11,608 bases of DNA from an uncultured Lachnospiraceae bacterium. GTDB taxonomy: Bacteria > Bacillota > Clostridia > Lachnospirales > Lachnospiraceae. The translations under genes and the position numbers were made by a program. The stretch lies in assembly GCA_947068385.1 (NCBI GenBank), contig CAMTBF010000064.1, positions 1 to 11,608 of the forward strand, given 5' to 3'. The notes under the pieces were generated by a model. That model searched no databases and was not told the origin of the DNA. It saw nothing but the letters and a program-made list of their open reading frames with translations. Shown in pieces: positions 6,490-11,608 of the stretch (position 1 is the first letter of the stretch; every line of letters begins with the position of its first letter).

Positions 6490-7938
6490 ATGGCTTTATC
6501 TGTTGACTTGGATGAAAACATACGGTATATCGAAGAGAACCTGCCGGTGAGGGAGAGCTTCGACCTGATGACCAGGCATCTGTACCTGGGGGAGACCAAG
6601 GCCTTCTTCCTGGGGGTGAACGGCTTCTGCAGGACGGAGCTCCTGCAGCAGATCTTCTCGGACCTGCAGGACTCCTCCTATATGAAGGACGAAAGGGTGG
6701 AGGACATCGCCCGGTACATGGACGGGAAGATGGGATATGCCCAGACCTCCCTGTGCGGTTCCTGGGAGGACATCTTCCGGAACGTGCTCAGCGGCCCGGC
6801 GGCCCTGTTCATCGACGGCTTTTCCCAGGCCATCCTGATAGATGCCCGCAGCTATCCCGCCAGGGGCATCGCGGAGCCGGACCTGGAGCGGGTGACCAAG
6901 GGCTCCCGGGACGGCTTCGTGGAGACATTGCTGTTCAACGCCAACCTGATTCGCAGGCGGGTGCGCTCCACGGGGCTGGTGTTCTCCATGCACTGCGTGG
7001 GGGAGGAGAGCAGGACGGACGTGGCCGTCGCGTATATACGGGGCTCCGTGAACGAAGGGCTGCTGGAAATGCTCCGGGAGCGGATCGGCTCCCTGCAGGT
7101 CACCTCGCTGACCATGGGGGCGAAGAGCCTGGAGGAGCTGCTGGTGCCCAGGCGCTGGTGGAACCCGCTGCCCAGCGTCCGGATGACGGAGCGGCCGGAT
7201 GTGGCCTGCAGCTATCTGATGGAGGGGCATATCCTGGTATTGGTGGACAATTCGCCCCAGGTGCTGGTGCTGCCCTGCACGGTGTTCCAGTTCACCCAGA
7301 GCCCGGAGGATTATTACAAGAGCCCCGCGGTAGGCACCTATTTCCGGCTGGTGCGCTTCCTGTGCATCCCGGTGAGCCTGCTGCTCCTGCCGGCGCTACT
7401 GCTGCTCACGGGCTGCTTCCCGGACGCTGCCCGGGCCTGGGGGCTGCTCTCCGAGGGCGGCCTGACCAGGGAACGCATGTTCTTCTATATCCTGGCGGTG
7501 GAGTTCCTGCTGGACCTGTTCAAGTATTCCTCCTCCTTGAGCTCCGGGAAATTCTCCGGCTCCCTGTCCATCGTGGGGGGACTGATCATCGGGGACGTGG
7601 CGGTGAGCCTGAACTGGGCCTCCGCGGACGTGCTGTTCTATGGGGCGGCCACGCTGCTGGCGTCCCTGGCCATGGCGGACACCGAGTTCGCCGACGCCGT
7701 CCGGCTCTACAGGATCCTGTTGATCCTGGGCACGGGCTTCCTGGGCCTGGGGGGCTTCCTGGCCTGCCTTGGGCTTACCCTGCTGTCCGCCGCCACCACG
7801 CCTACCTTCGGGGGGATGAGCTATTTCTGGCCCCTGTTCCCCTTCAACAGAAAAGCCCTGGGCAGGCTGCTCTTCCGCAGTCCTACGCCCAGGGCCCAGC
7901 CGTCCAGTATATGGAATCGCGGCAAGGTGCACAGATGA
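6490..7938 (+). CDS. GerA-family spore germination protein, SpoVAF-like
   Basis: This 482-aa protein matches the GerA/SpoVAF family, the large subunit of germinant receptors and related inner spore-membrane proteins. A soluble domain (about 1-285) contains the family stretch RGIAEPDLERVTKGSRDGF (125-143), the NANLIRRRVR segment, VAYIRG (180-185), and SPEDYY (271-276) at the membrane boundary. About five membrane helices follow (289-308, 330-345, 358-376, 381-396, 406-434), with the typical IVGGLIIGDVAV motif. The N-terminal ENLPVRESFDL resembles clostridial SpoVAF. Start choice is uncertain: 6490 gives MALSVDLDEN, while the in-frame ATG at 6460 has a better AGAGAGGA site. No GerB or GerC partner is adjacent, so it may work with a receptor or SpoVA proteins encoded elsewhere. 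Its stop codon directly abuts the convergent lipoprotein stop. Confidence 0.9.
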   Translation: MALSVDLDENIRYIEENLPVRESFDLMTRHLYLGETKAFFLGVNGFCRTELLQQIFSDLQDSSYMKDERVEDIARYMDGKMGYAQTSLCGSWEDIFRNVLSGPAALFIDGFSQAILIDARSYPARGIAEPDLERVTKGSRDGFVETLLFNANLIRRRVRSTGLVFSMHCVGEESRTDVAVAYIRGSVNEGLLEMLRERIGSLQVTSLTMGAKSLEELLVPRRWWNPLPSVRMTERPDVACSYLMEGHILVLVDNSPQVLVLPCTVFQFTQSPEDYYKSPAVGTYFRLVRFLCIPVSLLLLPALLLLTGCFPDAARAWGLLSEGGLTRERMFFYILAVEFLLDLFKYSSSLSSGKFSGSLSIVGGLIIGDVAVSLNWASADVLFYGAATLLASLAMADTEFADAVRLYRILLILGTGFLGLGGFLACLGLTLLSAATTPTFGGMSYFWPLFPFNRKALGRLLFRSPTPRAQPSSIWNRGKVHR

Positions 7939-8589
7939 TCAGTTCGCCTTCTTGAACTGCAGAGGATACTCCAGTCCGGGAAGGATCTCCCCCTGGCTGG
8001 AGTCGGCACCGGCGGGAAGCTCCAGCTTCAGGCTGTCTCCGCTGACGGTGAAGACGTCATACGCGTTCTTGTCGATCTCGGTTCCCTCCTCGGCCATGTA
8101 GAGCTTATTGCCCTTGGTGTCGTACTTGCCGTTGGTGGTCATCTCGCTCAGCAGGTCGTCTATGTTCACCTCGGCCTCGAAGGTCTGGCGCAGATAGTCG
8201 GAGATGCTGCTGCCATAGGTCTCCTGGAAGGCGGCGTCGGCAGCGTCCTTGTCCAGCCCCTGACCGGAGAACTCGGTGTACATCATGTCCGTGGCGAAGG
8301 CCAGGAACTCATCCAGCCAGGTGCTGTAGTTGGCCTTGAAGGACTCGGGCTCGCCGTACATGGTGAAGGTCTTGTCTTCCTTGAACTCGAAGCAGATGGT
8401 CATCATCAGGGACGCGTTGAAGCCCTCGAATTCGTCGCCCATCTCTCCCGCCAGGAGATTGGCCATGTCATAGTCCAGGGACCATGTGCCGATCAGATCT
8501 TTTCCGCTGTCGCTGCCGCCGCACCCGCATATGGACAAAGCCATGACAAGGGCCAGCAGGACGACCAGCATCTTACTTACTTTTTTCAT
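7939..8589 (-). CDS. Predicted lipoprotein of unknown function
   Basis: This 216-aa protein has a clear secretion signal: MKKVSK followed by a hydrophobic core (7-20) and a lipobox ending in ICGC, so C23 (or C21) is the likely lipidated cysteine. The mature part begins GSDSGKDLIGTWSLDYD, which resembles the start of lipocalin-like and other small beta-barrel lipoproteins of clostridia. It has an acidic middle region and ends LEYPLQFKKAN. No catalytic motif is visible. AGGAGG precedes the ATG, and a promoter is predicted at 8633-8661. It points away from perR, with both promoters in the shared 291-bp intergenic region. Its stop codon (7939-7941) touches the stop of the germination gene with no spacer. 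The function is unknown; it is presumably anchored on the outer face of the membrane. Confidence 0.85.
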   Translation of the reverse strand: MKKVSKMLVVLLALVMALSICGCGGSDSGKDLIGTWSLDYDMANLLAGEMGDEFEGFNASLMMTICFEFKEDKTFTMYGEPESFKANYSTWLDEFLAFATDMMYTEFSGQGLDKDAADAAFQETYGSSISDYLRQTFEAEVNIDDLLSEMTTNGKYDTKGNKLYMAEEGTEIDKNAYDVFTVSGDSLKLELPAGADSSQGEILPGLEYPLQFKKAN

Positions 8590-8632
8590 GTCATTTCCTC
8601 CTCGATTTATGGTTTATTCACACAACATATAC

Positions 8633-8661
8633 AGTCTATCACTATTCCGCATGATTGGCAA
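8633..8661 (-). promoter_or_regulatory. Predicted sigma-A promoter for the lipoprotein gene
   Basis: On the minus strand TTGCCA (8656-8661) and TAGACT (8633-8638) are separated by 17 bp. The predicted transcript would start about 35 bp before the lipoprotein ATG, leaving room for the AGGAGG site. Confidence 0.55.
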
Positions 8662-8755
8662 GGAGATTATGGGCTTTATAAGATTTCGTGATATTACGGC
8701 CGGCTAGTCAAAGTTTATGTCACAATTCGCCGTTTCCGCTATGTTTTTTAGACAT

Positions 8756-8801
8756 TTTCCTGTATATCAGGAAATATTAAAAATCCGGAAAAAGTTTCCT
8801 G
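8756..8801. promoter_or_regulatory. Repeated TTTCCTG motifs upstream of perR
   Basis: TTTCCTG occurs at 8756-8762, inverted as CAGGAAA at 8768-8774 (a perfect 7-bp inverted repeat with a TATAT spacer), and again directly at 8795-8801, just before the perR -35 element. The array could be an operator or activator site, but it does not match a binding site I know. Confidence 0.4.
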
Positions 8802-8807
8802 CATCCC

Positions 8808-8835
8808 TTGACATTTGTCCCGATATCATTATAAT
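8808..8835 (+). promoter_or_regulatory. Near-consensus sigma-A promoter of perR
   Basis: TTGACA (8808-8813) and TATAAT (8830-8835) are both perfect, with a 16-bp spacer. TTATAAT (8829-8835) over the -10 equals one half of the Bacillus PerR box, but the second half (8837-8843) is poorly matched. Autoregulation is therefore only a suggestion. Confidence 0.8.
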
Positions 8836-8880
8836 AAAAACAGGAATCACTACTATTGTTGTGTCTAAGAGAGGTGTCGG

Positions 8881-9336
8881 ATGGCTGCAAGGAAACATAG
8901 CAGACAGAGGGATTCCATCAAGGAATTCCTGATGGCCAGACAGGATCATCCCACTGCGGATGTCATATACAGGAATGTCCGCCAGCGCAGCCCCAGCATC
9001 AGCCTCGGCACGGTATACCGCAACCTCACCCTCCTGGCCAAGGACGGGGAGATCAGCCGGCTGAACCTGGGAGACGGCGTGGACCGCTTCGACGGGGACA
9101 CTTCGCCCCACTACCATCTGCTGTGCGAGAAATGCGGCGGCGTGGTGGATCTGGAGATGGAGGACATCAGCTCTGTCCTGGAGAAGGCCGCAGCGCATTT
9201 CGACGGGCATGTGGCCGGACATGTGACGTATTTCTACGGCACCTGCGGCCGCTGCACAAAGCCTGCGGGGGCAGACTTGTCTGCGGGGACAGCCTTGCCG
9301 GAGGACACGGCATTGCCTGAGGGATCGGGCGCATGA
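8881..9336 (+). CDS. perR: Peroxide-responsive Fur-family repressor PerR
   Basis: PerR represses oxidative-stress genes and is inactivated when peroxide oxidises histidines at its Fe site. All functional residues of B. subtilis PerR are present at a constant offset of 14. The regulatory site is H23, D71, H77, H79 and D90 (H37, D85, H91, H93, D104). The structural zinc site is C82, C85, C122 and C125. The Asp at 90 favours PerR over Fur. A winged-helix DNA-binding region covers about residues 1-70, with the recognition segment SLGTVYRNL. The protein has 151 aa, with an extra tail after the last CxxC of about 26 residues that repeats TALPE twice. GAGAGGTG precedes the ATG. The rubrerythrin gene starts 45 bp downstream, which fits a peroxide regulon in one operon. 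Confidence 0.93.
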   Translation: MAARKHSRQRDSIKEFLMARQDHPTADVIYRNVRQRSPSISLGTVYRNLTLLAKDGEISRLNLGDGVDRFDGDTSPHYHLLCEKCGGVVDLEMEDISSVLEKAAAHFDGHVAGHVTYFYGTCGRCTKPAGADLSAGTALPEDTALPEGSGA

Positions 9337-9352
9337 CACGGGTTACCAGATA

Positions 9353-9366
9353 TTCTTTATAAAGAA
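9353..9366. promoter_or_regulatory. Perfect 14-bp palindrome before rubrerythrin
   Basis: TTCTTTATAAAGAA is a perfect palindrome lying immediately before the AAGGAG ribosome binding site of the rubrerythrin gene. It could be an operator for PerR or another regulator, or a short AT hairpin affecting translation. It does not match the full Bacillus Per box. Confidence 0.45.
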
Positions 9367-9381
9367 AAGGAGATAAACAGT

Positions 9382-9921
9382 ATGAAGTATGTATGTCAAG
9401 TATGCGGCTATGTTCACGAGGGCGACAATCCGCCCGCAGAGTGCCCTATCTGCCATGCCCCTGCCGAGAAGTTCACGGCGCAGGCTGCAGATAAGACATG
9501 GGCCGCAGAGCATGTGGTAGGCGTTGCCCAGGGCGTCCGCGAGGACATCGTGAAGGATCTGCGCGCCAATTTCGAGGGCGAGTGCTCTGAGGTGGGCATG
9601 TACCTTGCCATGGCCAGGGTCGCCCACAGAGAGGGCTATCCGGAGATCGGCCTGTACTGGGAGAAGGCTGCCTACGAGGAGGCTGAGCATGCCGCCAAGT
9701 TCGCGGAGATGCTGGGCGAGGTGGTGACCGACTCCACCAAGAAGAACCTGGAGATGAGGGTGGATGCCGAGAACGGCGCTACCGCAGGCAAGACGGACCT
9801 GGCCAAGAGGGCCAAGGAGCTGGGCCTGGACGCTATCCATGACACCGTCCATGAGATGGCCCGCGACGAGGCAAGGCACGGCAAGGCGTTCGAGGGTCTG
9901 CTGAAGAGGTACTTTGGCTAA
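9382..9921 (+). CDS. Reverse-type rubrerythrin (rubredoxin domain first)
   Basis: Rubrerythrin reduces hydrogen peroxide to water in the cytoplasm of anaerobes using a di-iron centre. The 179-aa protein has its rubredoxin-like FeS4 domain at the N-terminus (C5, C8, C21, C24; YVCQVCGY and CPICHAP). The ferritin-like domain is C-terminal, the reverse of classical rubrerythrin and as known from clostridial peroxide-defence proteins. Probable di-iron ligands are E67 (FEGE), E100 and H103 (EEAEH), E130, and E163 and H166 (DEARH). AAGGAG lies before the ATG. It follows perR and precedes rubredoxin, its likely electron donor. The last 37 nt are repeated just downstream as an orphan fragment. Identity is firm; whether NADH reaches it through the neighbouring rubredoxin is inference. 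Confidence 0.94.
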   Translation: MKYVCQVCGYVHEGDNPPAECPICHAPAEKFTAQAADKTWAAEHVVGVAQGVREDIVKDLRANFEGECSEVGMYLAMARVAHREGYPEIGLYWEKAAYEEAEHAAKFAEMLGEVVTDSTKKNLEMRVDAENGATAGKTDLAKRAKELGLDAIHDTVHEMARDEARHGKAFEGLLKRYFG

Positions 9922-9933
9922 AGCGAACGCCTC

Positions 9934-9979
9934 GGCGTTCGAAGGCCTGCTGAAGAGGTACTTCGGCTAAAGCGAACGC
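9934..9979 (+). pseudogene. Orphan duplicate of the rubrerythrin 3' end
   Basis: This 46-bp segment repeats 9885-9930 with a 49-bp period and three mismatches. It re-encodes the last residues of rubrerythrin, AFEGLLKRYFG plus TAA, followed by the same AAGCGAACGC. All three differences are silent (GAG/GAA, GGT/GGC, TTT/TTC). It lacks a start and is not a gene. It looks like the remains of a second tandem rubrerythrin copy lost by recombination. The junction forms a perfect inverted repeat, CGAACGCC/GGCGTTCG (9924-9931 and 9934-9941). Confidence 0.8.
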
Positions 9980-10015
9980 TTAAGAAAATAATATTATAGA
10001 AGGAGGATGACTTCC

Positions 10016-10189
10016 ATGCAGAAATATTTTTGCAATCCCTGCGGATATACTTACGATCCTGAGAAAGGCGACCCCGAGCACGGCATCGCTCCCGGCACCC
10101 CTTTCGAATCCCTTCCCGATGACTGGTGCTGCCCGCTGTGCGGCGTGAGCAAGAGCATGTTCCAGCCCTGCATCGACAACTACAACTAA
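10016..10189 (+). CDS. Rubredoxin
   Basis: Rubredoxin is a small cytoplasmic iron-sulfur-free FeS4 electron carrier. This one is 57 aa, a typical length, with the paired cysteine knuckles FCNPCGY (C6, C9) and CCPLCGV (C39, C42 of the second knuckle), and the conserved [20 protein letters not shown] stretch between them. The ATG at 10016 is preferred over 10007 because the AAGGAGG site ends at 10006. It lies 94 bp after rubrerythrin and is followed by a strong terminator, so it is probably the last gene of the perR-rubrerythrin-rubredoxin block. Its likely job is to carry electrons to rubrerythrin or a related oxygen- or peroxide-reducing protein. Confidence 0.96.
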   Translation: MQKYFCNPCGYTYDPEKGDPEHGIAPGTPFESLPDDWCCPLCGVSKSMFQPCIDNYN

Positions 10190-10202
10190 ATAGAGCGTCA
10201 GA

Positions 10203-10251
10203 AGAGCCGCGCCCCCTACCGCTCAGCGGGAAAGGGCAGCGGCTCTCTTTT
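10203..10251 (+). terminator. Strong intrinsic terminator after rubredoxin
   Basis: AGAGCCGC (10203-10210) pairs with GCGGCTCT (10239-10246). Inside, CCGCT/AGCGG (10219-10229) and a short CCC/GGG extend the stem. The tail CTTTT follows. It ends the oxidative-stress genes 37 bp before the convergent ATPase gene. On the minus strand the T tract is poor, so it is mainly a plus-strand terminator. Confidence 0.85.
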
Positions 10252-10287
10252 GCGGACAGGGCGGCATCCGCCGGGGCCCCGCCGGAC

Positions 10288-11148
10288 TCATTGCAGGAAA
10301 GCGCCCTCATGCTTTTTGAAGAAGTCGAAATAGGCCCGCACTCCGGTGAGCTGCGTCCACCGCTTCACGTCCACCACATCCTCGTCCATGTCGTAGACCT
10401 TGGCGCCCCGCATGGCCAGCAGGAAGGGGGAGTGGGTGGATATGACGAACTGGCACCCGAAGAACCGGGCCGAGTCCTCCAGGAACTTCGCCAGCTCCTG
10501 CTGGCGGGAGGGGGAGAGGCTGTTCTCCGGCTCGTCCAGGAGATACAGGCCGTTCTCCCGGATCTTCTCCGAGAAGTAGAGGAAGGCGCTCTCGCCGTTG
10601 GAGTGCTCCCGCACATTGTCCATGACGTTTTCCCTCACGTACCTGGACTGGGTCTTGCGGCGGGCCATGTGGACCTTCTTCAACTGCTCATAGTCCTCCA
10701 GGGACTTCATCTGGAAGTGGGCGTATTTGTTCTCCAGGTACTCCTCGAACAGCTCCTCCCGCTTGCCGGTGATGCCGTCGTTCAGGCATCTCAGGTTCAG
10801 CACGAAGTCGAACACGTCGTCGCTGGTGATGATCCTGCTGTCCCGGGGAATCTGCGCCTGGGTCTCGAAGCCGCACATCCGCAGGTAATCCTCAAAGAAG
10901 TTGGAGCGGTTGTAGACGGATTCCCGGGCGATTCCCGTCTTCTGGGCGATGACGTTCAGGGCCGTGGTCTTGCCGGAGCCGTTCCCGCCGTAGAGGATCG
11001 TGACCGGCTCGAAGTCCAGCATCCGCAGCCCGTGCTTCGAGAGCACTTGAAAGGGGTAGAAGCTGTCATAGCAGGTCCGCTTGATCCCCATCAGGAAGCT
11101 ATACTCCCGCTCTATGTCCGGGAAGGAGAAATGCGACAGATAGATCAT
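10288..11148 (-). CDS. AAA/ABC-type ATPase of unknown role
   Basis: This 286-aa soluble protein has a complete ABC/SMC-like ATPase set: Walker A GGNGSGKTT (54-62), a signature-like SNGES (183-187), Walker B LYLLDEPENSLS (201-212) and the H-loop STHSPFL (237-243). A helical insertion of about 100 residues (85-180) lies between Walker A and the signature, much shorter than in SMC or RecF proteins. No nuclease, TOPRIM or membrane domain is visible. Such single-domain AAA ATPases occur widely in clostridia without assigned function. Relatives include partners in overcoming-lysogenization-type and other defence systems, so defence is possible but unsupported here. Its start codon overlaps the stop of the upstream 81-aa gene in ATGA, so the pair is translationally coupled and probably works together. 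Confidence 0.85.
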   Translation of the reverse strand: MIYLSHFSFPDIEREYSFLMGIKRTCYDSFYPFQVLSKHGLRMLDFEPVTILYGGNGSGKTTALNVIAQKTGIARESVYNRSNFFEDYLRMCGFETQAQIPRDSRIITSDDVFDFVLNLRCLNDGITGKREELFEEYLENKYAHFQMKSLEDYEQLKKVHMARRKTQSRYVRENVMDNVREHSNGESAFLYFSEKIRENGLYLLDEPENSLSPSRQQELAKFLEDSARFFGCQFVISTHSPFLLAMRGAKVYDMDEDVVDVKRWTQLTGVRAYFDFFKKHEGAFLQ

Positions 11149-11390
11149 TTCATCAGTCCTTTCAGCTCCTCCAGCAGCTCCAGGTCGGACTGCTGCACCT
11201 TGATGTTGGTGGTGACAGGCTCCTCCCCGGGCCGGGTGACGCTCAGCTCGATCACGGTCCCTTCCTCGATCTGCCTGGAAAAGACGGATTTCAGAAAGGC
11301 TCCGAACTTGGGATGGTTATGGTTGAATTGATTCCTGGCGCCGATCAGCTTCAGCATCGATGCGGCGTTCATGCCGTTTGGTCCGCTCAT
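11145..11390 (-). CDS. Small conserved-looking protein, coupled to the ATPase
   Basis: I do not recognise this 81-aa protein. It begins MSGPNGMNAASMLKLIGARN after a strong AGGAGGG site. A helix-prone N-terminal part contains NHPKFGAFLKSVF (about 25-37). A beta-rich segment then follows, EEGTVIELSVTRPGEEPVTT (42-61), and a C-terminal acidic helix LELLEELKGLMK. No cysteines, signal peptide or membrane segment are present. The stop codon overlaps the ATPase start by four bases, the normal arrangement for translational coupling and equal expression. It could be an adaptor or regulator of the ATPase. The AT-rich 70 bp upstream presumably hold the promoter, but I could not fix its boxes. Confidence 0.75.
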   Translation of the reverse strand: MSGPNGMNAASMLKLIGARNQFNHNHPKFGAFLKSVFSRQIEEGTVIELSVTRPGEEPVTTNIKVQQSDLELLEELKGLMK

Positions 11391-11446
11391 GGTTCCCTCC
11401 TGCGATAATTGTTATATCGGAATCCCTTATATTAAAAATTTGTCAC

Positions 11447-11475
11447 TTGTATATCCTGGAAAAGTATGGTAAGAT
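11447..11475 (+). promoter_or_regulatory. Predicted outward promoter at the right edge
   Basis: TTGTAT (11447-11452) and TAAGAT (11470-11475) are separated by 17 bp and point to the right, away from the ATPase pair. No open reading frame begins in the remaining 130 bp, so the transcript has a long untranslated leader or is a non-coding RNA. Confidence 0.5.
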
Positions 11476-11513
11476 AGTAATCGAGAATACAAGGACGTAA
11501 TAATCATGGTGTA

Positions 11514-11603
11514 CCACCACAGGAAGTTGCAGCTTCCTGTGGCAAGGTCGGTGGCGTTACCTACCACACGATACAGACAGAGTCTGCGATACACACACTG
11601 GTA
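11514..11603 (+). other. Structured non-coding region at the right edge
   Basis: CCACAGGAAG (11517-11526) and CTTCCTGTGG (11533-11542) form a perfect 10-bp hairpin with a 6-nt loop. A second structure nests CAGAC/GTCTG (11574-11578 and 11582-11586) within TACCA/TGGTA (11562-11566 and 11599-11603). Both lie downstream of the 11447-11475 promoter. It may be a leader RNA, a small RNA or the end of a mobile element that continues past the window. I do not recognise the family. Confidence 0.5.
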
Positions 11604-11608
11604 TTATA

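Noticed and set aside
6753..7955. Plus-strand open frame of 400 codons inside the germination gene
   Set aside because: It is out of frame with a well-supported GerA-family protein, and its Gly/Pro/Arg/Ala-rich translation is typical of a frame shadow.
10267..10286. GC-rich near-palindrome just after the ATPase stop
   Set aside because: It has no following T run and two central mismatches, and is short. It is not supportable as a terminator or operator.
10126..11331. Plus-strand open frame of 401 codons over the ATPase and the small gene
   Set aside because: It starts inside rubredoxin, crosses a strong terminator and is antisense to a protein with all ATPase motifs.

Overview
The window looks like chromosomal DNA from a GC-rich, anaerobic, spore-forming Firmicute, most likely a gut Lachnospiraceae-type Clostridium. 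This is inferred from several signs: a GerA-family spore germination protein, a YtaF/MntP-type membrane protein, a clostridial-style MurG, PerR with a rubredoxin-first rubrerythrin and a rubredoxin, strong AGGAGG-type ribosome binding sites, and AT-rich promoters set in GC-rich coding DNA. Gene content is mostly core or housekeeping. I see no prophage, CRISPR array, rRNA or tRNA, and no complete insertion sequence.

Layout. Positions 134-1366 (+) hold luxS and mtnN, consecutive steps of S-adenosylhomocysteine recycling that also yield the AI-2 precursor. Positions 1350-3876 (-) hold a GtrA-like membrane protein (overlapping the end of mtnN by 17 bp), a D-2-hydroxyacid dehydrogenase with a leader that contains an intrinsic terminator, and an unrecognised membrane protein with a proline-rich tail. 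A divergent promoter region (3877-4118) then leads into a TSCPD-domain protein and murG (+). Positions 5491-5582 carry a compact palindromic element between murG and a YtaF/MntP-like gene. A GerA/SpoVAF-like germination protein follows (+), and its stop codon abuts that of a convergent lipoprotein gene (-).

Positions 8756-10251 form an oxidative-stress block: a PerR regulator behind a near-consensus promoter, a rubrerythrin, a duplicated fragment of the rubrerythrin 3' end, a rubredoxin and a strong terminator. PerR senses peroxide. Rubredoxin and rubrerythrin together form an electron path that reduces peroxide in anaerobes. Positions 10288-11390 (-) hold a translationally coupled pair, an 81-aa protein of unknown function followed by an ABC/SMC-like AAA ATPase. 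The right edge (11447-11608) has an outward promoter followed by strongly structured non-coding sequence that continues past the window.

The best leads are the 92-bp palindromic element with alternative pairings (5491-5582), the rubrerythrin tail duplication that differs only at synonymous sites (9885-9979), the attenuator-like leader of the dehydrogenase (2842-2984), and the structured right edge. No clear, complete new biological system is visible. The AAA ATPase pair is the only two-gene module of unknown role.
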